NCBI RefSeq assembly: GCF_028747985.1
Contig: NZ_CP118108.1
Location: 565,001-629,000, forward strand
Source of the DNA: Paenibacillus urinalis
GTDB taxonomy: Bacteria > Bacillota > Bacilli > Paenibacillales > Paenibacillaceae
DNA: 64,000 bases
Reading direction: 5' to 3'
Shown one piece after another: positions 1 through 8,386 of this stretch; the first letter of the stretch is position 1; every line of letters begins with the position of its first letter. The notes beneath the pieces were generated by a model that ran no database searches, had not been told where the DNA came from, and worked only from the letters and a program-made list of their open reading frames with translations. The translations under genes and the position numbers were made by a program.

Positions 1-639
1 AACTTTATTTTACGGATCATCCTGTTCTTTACACTGCCAATTCTTATTATCTGCGGTCTCATTCCCTGGAATGAGCTTGGTCCGGAGAGCAGTCCCTTCG
101 TACAGGTGCTTAGCTCGACAGGACTGACGGGTGCGGCTCACATTATGAACTTTGTGCTGATCACAGCAGTGCTCTCGGCAGCGAATTCAGGAATATACGG
201 AGCATCCCGGATGCTCTACTCCATGGCAGCCGCAGGAGAAGCGCCCAGAGCATTGACCAAAACAAGCCGCAAGGGCAGCCCGTATAATACGCTGCTGTTG
301 TGTGCCGTTATTTTGATCGGGGGCTCGATGCTGGGGCTGATTGCACAGGATCAGCTGTTCCGGATCCTCATGGCTGTGCCAGGCTTCACTGTGCTGCTCG
401 TGTGGATCTGCATTGCTTCATCCCAGCTTAAGCTGCGGAAGCAATATCCTATACAGCCGTCCTTTAAGGTATGGGGCTACCCGTACATTACGACCTTTAC
501 GATTATCTGTCTGTCGGTGATTGCGTGCGGCTTCCTGATTGATGATCAGAACCGGTTCAGCATCAGTATCTGTTTAGCTGTACTGGTGGTGCTGATCGTC
601 ACATCGATCGTGAAGTTCCGTAAACCGGCTACGAAATAA
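1..639 (+). CDS. Amino-acid permease, APC superfamily (C-terminal part)
   Basis: The reading frame is open from base 1, so this is the last 212 residues of a larger protein whose start lies outside the window. It shows several hydrophobic membrane segments. The stretch around residues 55-75 (SAANSGIYGASRMLYSMA) is the conserved segment of AAT-type APC permeases such as RocE, AnsP or GabP. A short basic tail (VKFRKPATK) ends the protein, as expected for a cytoplasmic C-terminus. These proteins import amino acids with protons; the substrate cannot be told from this part. A hairpin terminator follows at once. Confidence 0.88.
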   Translation, partial: NFILRIILFFTLPILIICGLIPWNELGPESSPFVQVLSSTGLTGAAHIMNFVLITAVLSAANSGIYGASRMLYSMAAAGEAPRALTKTSRKGSPYNTLLLCAVILIGGSMLGLIAQDQLFRILMAVPGFTVLLVWICIASSQLKLRKQYPIQPSFKVWGYPYITTFTIICLSVIACGFLIDDQNRFSISICLAVLVVLIVTSIVKFRKPATK

Positions 640-643
640 CAAC

Positions 644-690
644 AAAGCCTGTCTAACAGCTGAAGAGCTGATGGACAGGCTTTTGTATTT
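644..690. terminator. Rho-independent terminator
   Basis: The arms AAAGCCTGTC and GACAGGCTTT enclose a second small hairpin (CAGCT/AGCTG) and are followed by TTTTGTATTTT. It ends the permease transcript. It lies between two converging genes and probably also serves the minus-strand yitT-like gene. Confidence 0.85.
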
Positions 691-696
691 TGCATA

Positions 697-1557
697 CTAG
701 TGAATATCTCGTTTCTTGAAGTTGCCGCCGCGAACCTCGGATACATCCGAGATGACAACAAAGGCACTTTCGTCAATGTCTTTGACGATGGTCAGCAGCT
801 TGTTCTCTTCCATACGGTTGATAACACAGTTAAGGATTTCTGATTGTTCATTAGAGAAGCCGCCCCGGCCAGGGGTATAGGTTACGTTCCGCCCCAGGCG
901 GGATTGAATCGTATCCCCGATCTCCACCGATTTTTGACTGACAATACGTACCGATTTGGATTTTTCCAGACCGACCTGGATGATATCGATCACATTCTTC
1001 GCAATGTAGTAGGTCAGAGCAGAGTACAATGCACTTTCCAGACTGTACACGAAGCTTGCCGCAATGAAGACGAAGGCATTAAGGAATAGAATAATATCTC
1101 CGACAGAGAAAGGGATCTTGCGTGAGACGAGAACAGCCAGTACCTCAGAGCCATCCAGCGCACCCCCGTTACGCAGTACAATCCCGATCCCGATCCCGAG
1201 CAGCATTCCGCCAGACAGGACAACGAGGAGCGGGTCCTCCGGTCCCAGAATCGTATCCACATGATGCAGAACCACCGTAGATATAGACAGAGCGACAATC
1301 CCGACAACACTCATTAAGGCAAAGGTCTTGCCGACCTGCTTATAACCGAGATAGACAAAAGGAATATTCAAGACGAAGAGGAATACGCCAAGCGGAAGTC
1401 CAAACAGAGAGGATCCCATGATACTGAGACCTGTCACACCACCGTCGATAACATCGTTAGGAATGAGTACGGCTTCCAGCCCGTAAGCAGTGATGACCGC
1501 ACCGATAATAATCATAATGATCTTGCGAATGTGTTCCAGCAATCCGTGTTTCTTCAT
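697..1557 (-). CDS. YitT family membrane protein (DUF161 + DUF2179)
   Basis: This is a 286-residue protein of the YitT/YqfU/YpjC family. About five hydrophobic segments fill residues 12-190 (IIMIIIGAVITAYGLEAVLIP; NDVIDGGVTG; LRNGGALDGSEVLA). A soluble DUF2179 domain follows at roughly 220-280, including the typical region VTYTPGRGGFSNEQSEIL. Start: ATG with AAGGAG seven bases upstream. The role of the family is not firmly known; a transport or sensing function is usually suggested. Its 3' end faces the permease and shares its terminator. It appears to be a single-gene unit. Confidence 0.9.
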   Translation of the reverse strand: MKKHGLLEHIRKIIMIIIGAVITAYGLEAVLIPNDVIDGGVTGLSIMGSSLFGLPLGVFLFVLNIPFVYLGYKQVGKTFALMSVVGIVALSISTVVLHHVDTILGPEDPLLVVLSGGMLLGIGIGIVLRNGGALDGSEVLAVLVSRKIPFSVGDIILFLNAFVFIAASFVYSLESALYSALTYYIAKNVIDIIQVGLEKSKSVRIVSQKSVEIGDTIQSRLGRNVTYTPGRGGFSNEQSEILNCVINRMEENKLLTIVKDIDESAFVVISDVSEVRGGNFKKRDIH

Positions 1558-1863
1558 TTAACTCTCCTTTTTTTGTTTTTAATATATTTAAGGATTTTGC
1601 ATCCTGCCATTTCATCTGTAGAAGATCTAAGCTGCTCGGTAGATTGACGCAAAATCTTTATTTACAGGAGATGATGGATTAAAATAGGAGCATCCTGTAT
1701 CATTCTCAATTGTATATGTATCAAATGGCACATCATTTAATATTATCACGAATGTGTAAGCAAAGGAAAGTTCATCATAAGAAATGTACATGATATGTAG
1801 GATTAATGTCGTGAAGTAGTATGGGATAAAATAAGCGATAGCTCAAGGAGAAAAACAAATTAT
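1558..1863. other. Intergenic region between yitT-like gene and small ORF
   Basis: The two flanking genes diverge here. A long inverted repeat with arms AAGGATTTTGC (1591-1601) and GCAAAATCTTT (1650-1660, 10 of 11 pairing) would sit in the 5' leader of the minus-strand yitT-like gene. I recognise no known riboswitch in it. The rest is AT-rich, and no further ORF was found. Confidence 0.4.
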
Positions 1864-2100
1864 ATGGAGTATACACCACAGCAGGTTGCCGAATGGATGG
1901 TAGAGACGATCCGGTTCAAAGGGAATCTCTATCAGACAGAGGCGATTGAATATGTACGTGAGCATTTTGGAGAAGAGTTTGTATTTGTGAATGAGAATGG
2001 GAATGCGTCCTTGGAAAAGGAAGTGAAGAAGGCGTTCCGTAAGCTGCATAAAGGAAGAATTGCTTGGGATCGCGATGGATTTCTATGGGCCTGGACTTAA
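1864..2100 (+). CDS. Conserved small protein of unknown function (78 aa)
   Basis: A 78-residue soluble protein, acidic in the middle and basic towards the end, with no signal peptide or membrane segment. It starts MEYTPQQVAEWM and ends IAWDRDGFLWAWT. The mix of amphipathic helix, VREHFGEEFVFVNENGN and a Trp-rich end looks like a compact winged-helix-like fold, but I cannot assign a function. AAGGAG lies 13 bases before the ATG, rather far. It stands alone, with a 7-bp tandem repeat and a terminator directly after it. Confidence 0.75.
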   Translation: MEYTPQQVAEWMVETIRFKGNLYQTEAIEYVREHFGEEFVFVNENGNASLEKEVKKAFRKLHKGRIAWDRDGFLWAWT

Positions 2101-2108
2101 GAATTCAG

Positions 2109-2164
2109 AACACAAAACACAAAACACAAAACACAAAACACAAAACACAAAACACAAAACACAA
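2109..2164. repeat. Perfect 8-copy heptanucleotide tandem repeat (AACACAA)n
   Basis: Eight uninterrupted copies of AACACAA occupy 56 bp, starting nine bases after the stop codon of the small gene and ending directly before the shared terminator. Perfect short-unit arrays tend to change copy number by replication slippage, so this is a candidate variable-number locus. It lies outside coding sequence. Confidence 0.97.
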
Positions 2165-2166
2165 GA

Positions 2167-2193
2167 AAACAGACTGCATATCGCAGTCTGTTT
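2167..2193. terminator. Bidirectional terminator between convergent genes
   Basis: The stem AAACAGACTGC/GCAGTCTGTTT with a five-base loop lies between the small gene (plus) and the anti-sigma gene (minus). The A-rich repeat before it supplies a T-rich tract for the minus-strand transcript. Confidence 0.75.
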
Positions 2194-2242
2194 GGCTATA
2201 TCCTCTGCTGTGAAGAAATCCGTCACATTATGAGCCGTGTCA

Positions 2243-3367
2243 TCAGTTCCCCGACAGGTCAATCTTGGTTTCCAGTCCTGCAATGAACTGATCTTCCTGC
2301 ACATCCTCTGCAAAGTCATCCTTAATCATAAAAGGTTTAATGATGAGGTACTTGCTCTCACCTGTGGTAGTTGCATATCGCCGGTCATAAATAAGACGGT
2401 TACCCTCATATACTCCATCCCCGGACAATGCGGTCAGCTGTCTGCCTTGATCATCATAGACCACAATTCCAATCTTACGTAACCGCTCTTCATCCTTCTG
2501 TGTCAGTGAGCTGGCACTATTAAGTGCTATGGAAGTGGTCACCCTTGTGGTAATAGGGGATACGGAAACACTTGCAACGCCAAAGGTAAGATCCTCTTTC
2601 GTCACGGCAGTATTCGGGTTTAGCGAGATGGTTTGGGTATGGTTCTTCTCAAAAGGGACATCGATCCTAAACTCATGATCTATTCCATCAAGTTTAATAA
2701 TTACCTCTGAGGTAAAGCTGTCAGATAGGGTGTTTGATTCCGCCCCATTCAGCACTTGCTCGAACACCAGCGTGTTTGGATGAGCTTCACCAGCACCTCC
2801 GTAGAAGATGCCTCCTTGTAATACAGAATTGGCTTCATCCTCTGTCTTGCCTGTAATGGATAGAGCAACATTCTCGATAGCATTGCTGAGCTTCATAGTG
2901 TTATTGCCATTATCATAGGTTCCGTTATCCAAATTCGGTGCAGTCACATTCACAATAAAAGCCGCCCGTGTGCCGTCATACAGCGTCTCTGTGACTTCGA
3001 GCTTCACATCCTTATAAGACACGGCATTGTTAACGTTGGTTGCAAGTCCTAGATCACCGCCGGCACGAAGGCCGCTGTCTGTCTCAAGGATACTGAAGAG
3101 GCTCCCAATGATAGGAATGCTCTTAATCGAAGCGGCCATGACCGGAGATACGAAGCCGGAAGCAAATACGCCGATTCCTAAAATGCCCGCTGCGGCTGCT
3201 GTTAAGCCTGCCTTGCGTAATCTGGAGGTTCTTCTCCGAACTGTATGCTGTTTCTGCCCGGAGAGGGAGGCATAGGTCTCATCCAATCTTGTTCGAACCA
3301 GAGGAGACACCTCAGTACTGCTTATGTCAACCTTCTTTAATTCATTCTCCACCTTAAATGCTGCCAT
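2243..3367 (-). CDS. DUF4179 membrane protein, probable anti-sigma factor
   Basis: A 374-residue protein with a short cytoplasmic N-terminus (about 50 residues, basic before the membrane), one membrane segment around residues 52-80 (AGLTAAAAGILGIGVFASGF), and a large extracytoplasmic part. The layout matches DUF4179 proteins, often with a C-terminal DUF5643 domain, which sit next to ECF sigma genes in Paenibacillus and Bacillus. Its ATG overlaps the 3' end of the sigma gene by 14 bases, so the two are translationally coupled. Inference: it holds the sigma factor inactive at the membrane until an envelope signal is sensed. Confidence 0.88.
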   Translation of the reverse strand: MAAFKVENELKKVDISSTEVSPLVRTRLDETYASLSGQKQHTVRRRTSRLRKAGLTAAAAGILGIGVFASGFVSPVMAASIKSIPIIGSLFSILETDSGLRAGGDLGLATNVNNAVSYKDVKLEVTETLYDGTRAAFIVNVTAPNLDNGTYDNGNNTMKLSNAIENVALSITGKTEDEANSVLQGGIFYGGAGEAHPNTLVFEQVLNGAESNTLSDSFTSEVIIKLDGIDHEFRIDVPFEKNHTQTISLNPNTAVTKEDLTFGVASVSVSPITTRVTTSIALNSASSLTQKDEERLRKIGIVVYDDQGRQLTALSGDGVYEGNRLIYDRRYATTTGESKYLIIKPFMIKDDFAEDVQEDQFIAGLETKIDLSGN

Positions 3368-3887
3368 ATCTCATCTTCCCTTCGTGTATACTGGGTAAAC
3401 TATGCTGCAGAGCGTCACGTGCTCTGGACAACCGCATCTTTACGGCGCTTTCGGAAACATCGAGAACCTTAGCTACCTGACGAATTGGAAGATCTTCAAA
3501 ATAATGAAGAATGATCACCATACGCTGGGGCTCCTCAAGTCGCTCTACGGATTCTCTTAAATCTACCATTTCATAGCCTCCCATGGAGGCAGCTGTGGTG
3601 GGAATTTCGGCGTAGGCAATCGTACGGGAACGTTTGGATCCAATATTGTTACATTCATTAATCAGAATTCGAAAGATCCAAGTCTTGAAGAACTTCGGCT
3701 CCCGCAGCGTATGAATGGATTTAAAAGCTTTTAGTATCGTTTCCTGCATGGCATCCGCAATATCTTCTTCCTTGCCCAGCAGGGATCTCGCCATATAATA
3801 AAGTGAACCTTCCAGCTGCTTCACGAGCTTTACAAAAGCATCGGAATCTCCTTCTGCAGCCTTCCCGGCTAATGCTGCTATATCCAC
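3354..3887 (-). CDS. ECF sigma factor (sigma-70 family)
   Basis: A 177-residue sigma factor with region 2 at about residues 18-80 (GKEEDIADAMQETILKAF, FKTWIFRILINEC) and region 4 at about 115-165 (HYFEDLPIRQVAKVLDVSES then AVKMRLSRAR). I chose the GTG at 3887 because AAAGGAG sits eight bases before it; an in-frame ATG further upstream has no such site and would add 19 atypical residues. The gene is the first of a two-gene operon with the anti-sigma protein, as in SigV/SigW-type stress systems. The target genes cannot be read from this window. Confidence 0.92.
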   Translation of the reverse strand: MDIAALAGKAAEGDSDAFVKLVKQLEGSLYYMARSLLGKEEDIADAMQETILKAFKSIHTLREPKFFKTWIFRILINECNNIGSKRSRTIAYAEIPTTAASMGGYEMVDLRESVERLEEPQRMVIILHYFEDLPIRQVAKVLDVSESAVKMRLSRARDALQHSLPSIHEGKMRYGSI

Positions 3888-3964
3888 TTTGTGTGCTCCT
3901 TTCCTTCTGTTTTCTGGAACCAGAAAAGACGTGCAGCACGGCACGCCTTATGTACTTTAATACT

Positions 3965-4834
3965 TCATATCGTATATTGCTTACGGAATCTCGTAGGGGA
4001 CACACCGATATGCCGGCTGAAGCAGGCAGAGAAGTAGGGGATATTCTCGAATCCGACCTGAACCGCAATCTCTGCAACCGGCCATTCGGTTTGCAGTAGA
4101 AGCAGCTTCGCCTGCTCCAGGCGGTATTTCATCAAGTACTCTCCAGGGGTTACTCCATATACCTGCTTCATGCAGCGAGTGATGTAATTGTAGTGAAAAT
4201 TGAAGGCGGCTGTCAGCGTAGTGCTCGTGATTTCGGAACGGTAATGGTTCTTGATATAGGACTCGACTTGCTCCGCAAGCGCGATCACCGGACCTGCAAA
4301 GGCGTCGTTCTGACGTATATCCATCAATCGGAGAAGCTCCTCGAAGGTCTGCTGCTGAGTCCAAAATGCACGGGACTGGCGCTCTGTTGCTGCTGCATTC
4401 AGCTTGTTCATTAGTCGATAGGCTTGTTCAGGGTAGGGCAGGGTCCAGGACTTGTGCAGATGAAGCATGTAGGGTGAGGTCAGGAAACGCTCATAATGTG
4501 CATTTTGATTCATATGGAACCCTTCCTGTTCCATCTGCATCCACTCTCCTACAGCTTGAAAGTGTACCCAGTAGAATCGGGTATGCCCGGTTGACTGCTG
4601 TACAGGATAATGATGCTTGTCCGGCAGCAGAAGCAGCGTTTGCCCTGATGTCAGTGCCCAGCTTGCTCCTTCTTCCCCGATGTAGAGACAGCCTGATTCT
4701 ACAAGAATCAGATCAAAGATCCCGAGATTGTTACGGTTCGGATGCTGGTCGCCGGCTGCATATTCTGTCACACCACTTTCCAAATAGTAGGGCAGGGGAG
4801 GCGCGGCGAAATAGATATGTCCATTCCCTTGCAT
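3965..4834 (-). CDS. AraC family transcriptional regulator
   Basis: A 289-residue regulator. The N-terminal half is a cupin-like sensor domain (about 1-160: GIFDLILVESGCLYIGEEG, LTSGQTLLLLPDKHHYPVQ). The C-terminal 100 residues form the double helix-turn-helix (ITSTTLTAAFNFHYNYITRC, then VAEIAVQVGFENIPYFSACF). Of three possible starts (TTG 4855, ATG 4840, ATG 4834) only the last is properly spaced (nine bases) from AAGGAG. It is divergent from the GH127 gene with 144 bp between them, so it most likely controls that gene in response to an arabinose-type sugar. Confidence 0.93.
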   Translation of the reverse strand: MQGNGHIYFAAPPLPYYLESGVTEYAAGDQHPNRNNLGIFDLILVESGCLYIGEEGASWALTSGQTLLLLPDKHHYPVQQSTGHTRFYWVHFQAVGEWMQMEQEGFHMNQNAHYERFLTSPYMLHLHKSWTLPYPEQAYRLMNKLNAAATERQSRAFWTQQQTFEELLRLMDIRQNDAFAGPVIALAEQVESYIKNHYRSEITSTTLTAAFNFHYNYITRCMKQVYGVTPGEYLMKYRLEQAKLLLLQTEWPVAEIAVQVGFENIPYFSACFSRHIGVSPTRFRKQYTI

Positions 4835-4978
4835 ATACATAAGCTCCTTATCCAATGCTTGTGTGATATTTTATAAAAATCAGGTTGGTATCAGCTATAT
4901 TCCTGTTCTATTGTAACGCATAAAATGAAGTCGAACAGTAAATGAAATCAACTTCTGATGAAAAGGAGCAACTACGTT

Positions 4979-6952
4979 ATGGGACAAACTGCAGGGATGA
5001 ATAGAATCAAACCGGTATCCATGAAGCAAGTAAGCATTAAGGATGACTTCTGGAGCTATTACATAGATTTAGTCAGGGATGTGGTGGTGCCCTATCAATG
5101 GGAAGCAATTAACGACCAGGTCGAAGGTGCAGAGCGAAGCGGGGCGGTGAGCAATTTTAAGATTGCTGCTGGTCTTCAGGAAGGGGAATTTTACGGCTAT
5201 GTGTTTCAGGATACCGATGTGGCCAAATGGCTGGAGGCCGTCGCCTATCTCTTGATCAATGAGCGGAATGCGGATCTGGAGCAGATTGCAGACGGCATGA
5301 TTGATATTATCGGAGATGCTCAGCAATCCAGCGGCTACCTGAACACCTACTTTACCATTAAAGAACCGGATAAGAAGTGGACGAATCTGACGGAATGCCA
5401 TGAGCTGTACACAGCGGGTCATATGATCGAAGCAGGTGTGGCGTATTATCAGGCGACAGGCAAGCGCAAGCTGCTCGATATATGCTGCCATATGGCGGAT
5501 GACATAGAGCGTGTATTCGGGTATGGTCCGGATCAGATTCGAGGTTACGACGGTCATCAGGAGATTGAGCTGGCACTGGTTAAGCTGTATGAAGTGACAG
5601 GAGAGAAGAAGTATCTTGAGCTAAGCAAGTACTTCATTGATGAGAGAGGACAGAAGCCAAGCTTCTTCGAGGCAGAAGCAGAGCGCAGGGGCTGGACCAC
5701 CATCTGGAGTAATAACAAATTGCAGCTCGATGAGGGCTATTATCAGGCACACAAGCCGGTAAGAGAGCAGGATGTAGCAAGAGGTCATGCGGTACGTGTT
5801 GTATACATGCTTGCCGGTATGGCAGACGTTGCGCGTGAAACGGGAGATGCTTCACTATTTGAAGCTTGCCGCAAGCTATGGGGGAATATTGTTTCCAAGC
5901 AGATGTACGTCACGGGGGGCATTGGCTCTATGGCTCAGGGTGAGGCTTTCTCGGTCGATTATGATCTGCCGAATGATACGGTGTATTCCGAGACCTGTGC
6001 ATCCATTGGTCTTGTGTTCAGCGCGCAGCGCATGCTGCAGCTGGAGCCTGACAGTGCTTACGCGGAAGTGATGGAGCGTGCACTCTACAACACCGTCATT
6101 GCCGGGATGTCGAGAGATGGCAAGCGCTTCTTCTATGTCAACCCGCTGGAGGTAAACCCTAAGGTGTGTAGCGGCGCAAACCACAATTACAACCATATCA
6201 AGCCGGTTCGTCAGGAGTGGTTCGGCTGTGCCTGCTGCCCGCCGAATATCGCAAGACTGCTGGCTTCGCTCGGTGAATATATTTATTCGGTGCAGGACAA
6301 GACCGTATATACCCATCTATACATCGGCGGTGAAGCTGCGATTGAAGTGGCGGGAACCAAGATGGTGCTGAAGCAGGATTCCAGTATTCCTTGGGAAGGC
6401 AAAGTCAGCTTCGAGGTGGAAGTAGATCAATCTGCAGAATTCGGTATCGCACTCCGTATGCCGCAGTGGGCAGCGAATGTACAGGTAACGGTTAATGGCG
6501 AGGCTTACGATGTGACAAACAAGATAGTGAATGGTTATGCGGTCATTGAACGTGTATGGGAATCAGGTGACCGGGTGGAGCTGGTGATGGAGATGCCGAT
6601 TAAGCGCGTCAGAAGTCATCCGCTGATCAAAGGAAACGCGGGTAAGGTTGCACTCCAGCGCGGTCCATTCGTGTACTGTATTGAGGAAGCGGATAATGGG
6701 GCGCAGCTTCAGCAGCTGATCCTGCCGCAGGACAGCGAGCTTCATGTGAGCGATGATCCTGCCATTGCCGGAGGAATTGTAGCCATCTCAGGAGAAGCGC
6801 TGCGGATGAATATGGATCAATGGGGTCAAGCACTGTATCAATATGATGAGCCGATACCGCTGAAGCAGGCGCAAATCAAGTTCATTCCGTATTATGCCTG
6901 GGCGAATCGGGATATGGGCGAAATGTCCGTCTGGGTAAAGGAACAGCTATAG
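4979..6952 (+). CDS. Beta-L-arabinofuranosidase, glycoside hydrolase family 127
   Basis: A 657-residue enzyme of the HypBA1/DUF1680 family, which releases beta-1,2-linked L-arabinofuranose using a zinc-bound cysteine nucleophile. With the ATG at 4979 (AAGGAG ten bases upstream) the family's catalytic residues fall at E322 (GEAF), E338 and C340 (YSETC). The adjacent cysteines C419-C420 (GCACCPP) match C417-C418 of HypBA1. This numbering supports the start over the ATG at 4958. There is no signal peptide, so the enzyme is cytoplasmic and must act on imported oligosaccharides. It is single and divergent from an AraC regulator. Confidence 0.93.
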   Translation: MGQTAGMNRIKPVSMKQVSIKDDFWSYYIDLVRDVVVPYQWEAINDQVEGAERSGAVSNFKIAAGLQEGEFYGYVFQDTDVAKWLEAVAYLLINERNADLEQIADGMIDIIGDAQQSSGYLNTYFTIKEPDKKWTNLTECHELYTAGHMIEAGVAYYQATGKRKLLDICCHMADDIERVFGYGPDQIRGYDGHQEIELALVKLYEVTGEKKYLELSKYFIDERGQKPSFFEAEAERRGWTTIWSNNKLQLDEGYYQAHKPVREQDVARGHAVRVVYMLAGMADVARETGDASLFEACRKLWGNIVSKQMYVTGGIGSMAQGEAFSVDYDLPNDTVYSETCASIGLVFSAQRMLQLEPDSAYAEVMERALYNTVIAGMSRDGKRFFYVNPLEVNPKVCSGANHNYNHIKPVRQEWFGCACCPPNIARLLASLGEYIYSVQDKTVYTHLYIGGEAAIEVAGTKMVLKQDSSIPWEGKVSFEVEVDQSAEFGIALRMPQWAANVQVTVNGEAYDVTNKIVNGYAVIERVWESGDRVELVMEMPIKRVRSHPLIKGNAGKVALQRGPFVYCIEEADNGAQLQQLILPQDSELHVSDDPAIAGGIVAISGEALRMNMDQWGQALYQYDEPIPLKQAQIKFIPYYAWANRDMGEMSVWVKEQL

Positions 6953-6972
6953 TCAGAAGTGTTAGAAGGGAT

Positions 6973-7009
6973 GAGAAGTCAGATCGATATGATCTGGCTT
7001 CTCTTTTTT
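6973..7009 (+). terminator. Rho-independent terminator of GH127 gene
   Basis: The stem GAGAAGTCAGATC / GATCTGGCTTCTC (one G-T pair) with a five-base loop is followed by six T residues. Confidence 0.92.
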
Positions 7010-7134
7010 CATGCTTATTCTGGAAACAGTGTGTTCTATCAAAAAGTTAATTTCTGAAATAAAAGGGTAATGAACTCTTATTCCACAGAAAAACGATTCA
7101 TACAATTCTTTTGTAGATGAGGTGAACATTCATT

Positions 7135-8250
7135 ATGTGGAGAATTGTTTTTCCTGCACTGGGAATGATTGCAGTGACCTATGCACTGGCTCGTTTAAGC
7201 TTTGGGCTATTTCTTCCCAATATATCCGATTCGTTAGGCTTAAGTGAGAGCGAAGGTGGGATTGTGGGATCAACAGCTTATGTATCCTATTCGTTGGCTC
7301 TGCTAATTTCTTCATTCTTAATTGAGAGAGCAGGACAGTATAAGGTGAATCTGATTGCTGGCATGACAGCGGTCTTGGGACTATTAGGCATTGCTGCATC
7401 ACAATCTTTTTTACATTTAGTGATTAGTATGTTAGTAGCAGGCTTGGGAAGTGGATTGGCTTCACCTGCCTTAAGTCAGATGGCGCAGCATACGCTGTCC
7501 AATAAAGAGCTTGATCAAGGAAATACGTGGATCAATAGTGGAACCAGTGTTGGTGTTATTCTAACAGGACCTGTTGTATTGCTATTTACAGAGCACTGGC
7601 GGCTATCGTACTACTTCTTTTCATTCATCGCTGTCATCGTATGGATATGGAACTATTTAGTTATTCCGTCTGATCAAGATAAGAAGTCATCCACTCGTTC
7701 ACAAACAAAATGGCTGTCGGCTATAAACAAGGCGAAATATTTGATTGCAGCGTCTCTTGTGATCGGTATTAGCTCGTCTATATATTGGACATTTTCCAGA
7801 AGCTTTATTACCAGTGAATATGGATTTACGACCAATGAGAGTGTTGTTTTCTGGATTATATTAGGTATAGCAGGCATATTGGGCGGATTTGCAGGGGGCT
7901 TCATACAAAGGCTGGGCTTGGCAAGGTCGTACCGACTACTTCTTGTTGTCATGCTGACTTCAATCCTGCTGCTTACGATTCCTAATCAGGTTACGGTTTA
8001 CATTTCAGCCGGCTTGTTCGGGAGCACATATATCTTTCTTACAGGTTTATTTATTGTTTGGGCGACGAGAATCTTCAGCATCTTACCAGCATTAGGTGTC
8101 AGCTTATCTTTCTTAGCATTAGGAATCGGTCAGTCCCTGGGTTCTCTTATTGCCGGGAGCACGATAGAAATGACAAGCTACCCGTTTAGCTTCACACTAT
8201 TTGCCGGCCTCGGTATTATTGCTCTATTCATTCCCGTACAGCAAAAGTAA
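7135..8250 (+). CDS. MFS transporter, YbfB/YjiJ-like
   Basis: A 371-residue membrane protein with about 11-12 hydrophobic segments, short for MFS and typical of the YbfB/YjiJ group. N-terminal features include ALGMIAVTYALARLSFGLFL and the segment SESEGGIVGSTAYVSYSLAL. The middle loop (residues 180-200) is basic. A GAGGTGAAC site precedes the ATG. The substrate is unknown; members are thought to export small metabolites or drugs. It lies alone between two glycoside hydrolase genes, with its own terminator, so a role in sugar use is possible but unproven. Confidence 0.82.
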   Translation: MWRIVFPALGMIAVTYALARLSFGLFLPNISDSLGLSESEGGIVGSTAYVSYSLALLISSFLIERAGQYKVNLIAGMTAVLGLLGIAASQSFLHLVISMLVAGLGSGLASPALSQMAQHTLSNKELDQGNTWINSGTSVGVILTGPVVLLFTEHWRLSYYFFSFIAVIVWIWNYLVIPSDQDKKSSTRSQTKWLSAINKAKYLIAASLVIGISSSIYWTFSRSFITSEYGFTTNESVVFWIILGIAGILGGFAGGFIQRLGLARSYRLLLVVMLTSILLLTIPNQVTVYISAGLFGSTYIFLTGLFIVWATRIFSILPALGVSLSFLALGIGQSLGSLIAGSTIEMTSYPFSFTLFAGLGIIALFIPVQQK

Positions 8251-8291
8251 GAACATCTAGGGAAGGATTACCCCAAGTTTAAAAATATAAA

Positions 8292-8320
8292 AAGAAGCCT
8301 GATCATTGATCAGGCTTCTT
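8292..8320. terminator. Bidirectional terminator
   Basis: A near-perfect palindrome (AAGAAGCCTGATCA / TGATCAGGCTTCTT) lies between the converging MFS gene and the GH42 gene, with A residues before and T residues after it. It can end both transcripts. Confidence 0.9.
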
Positions 8321-8386
8321 TGCTTGGCGCTTAATGCACAACAATGCTCTTTCTTATCTCTGTGATCATCCCTGTACTTTCTTACT

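Noticed and set aside
2109..2164. CRISPR-like array
   Set aside because: Unit of 7 bp with no spacers; a simple tandem repeat.
2083..2319. Minus-strand frame through the AACACAA repeat (repeated CFVFCVL peptide)
   Set aside because: It overlaps the 3' end of the anti-sigma gene and is made by translating the 7-bp repeat; no ribosome site.
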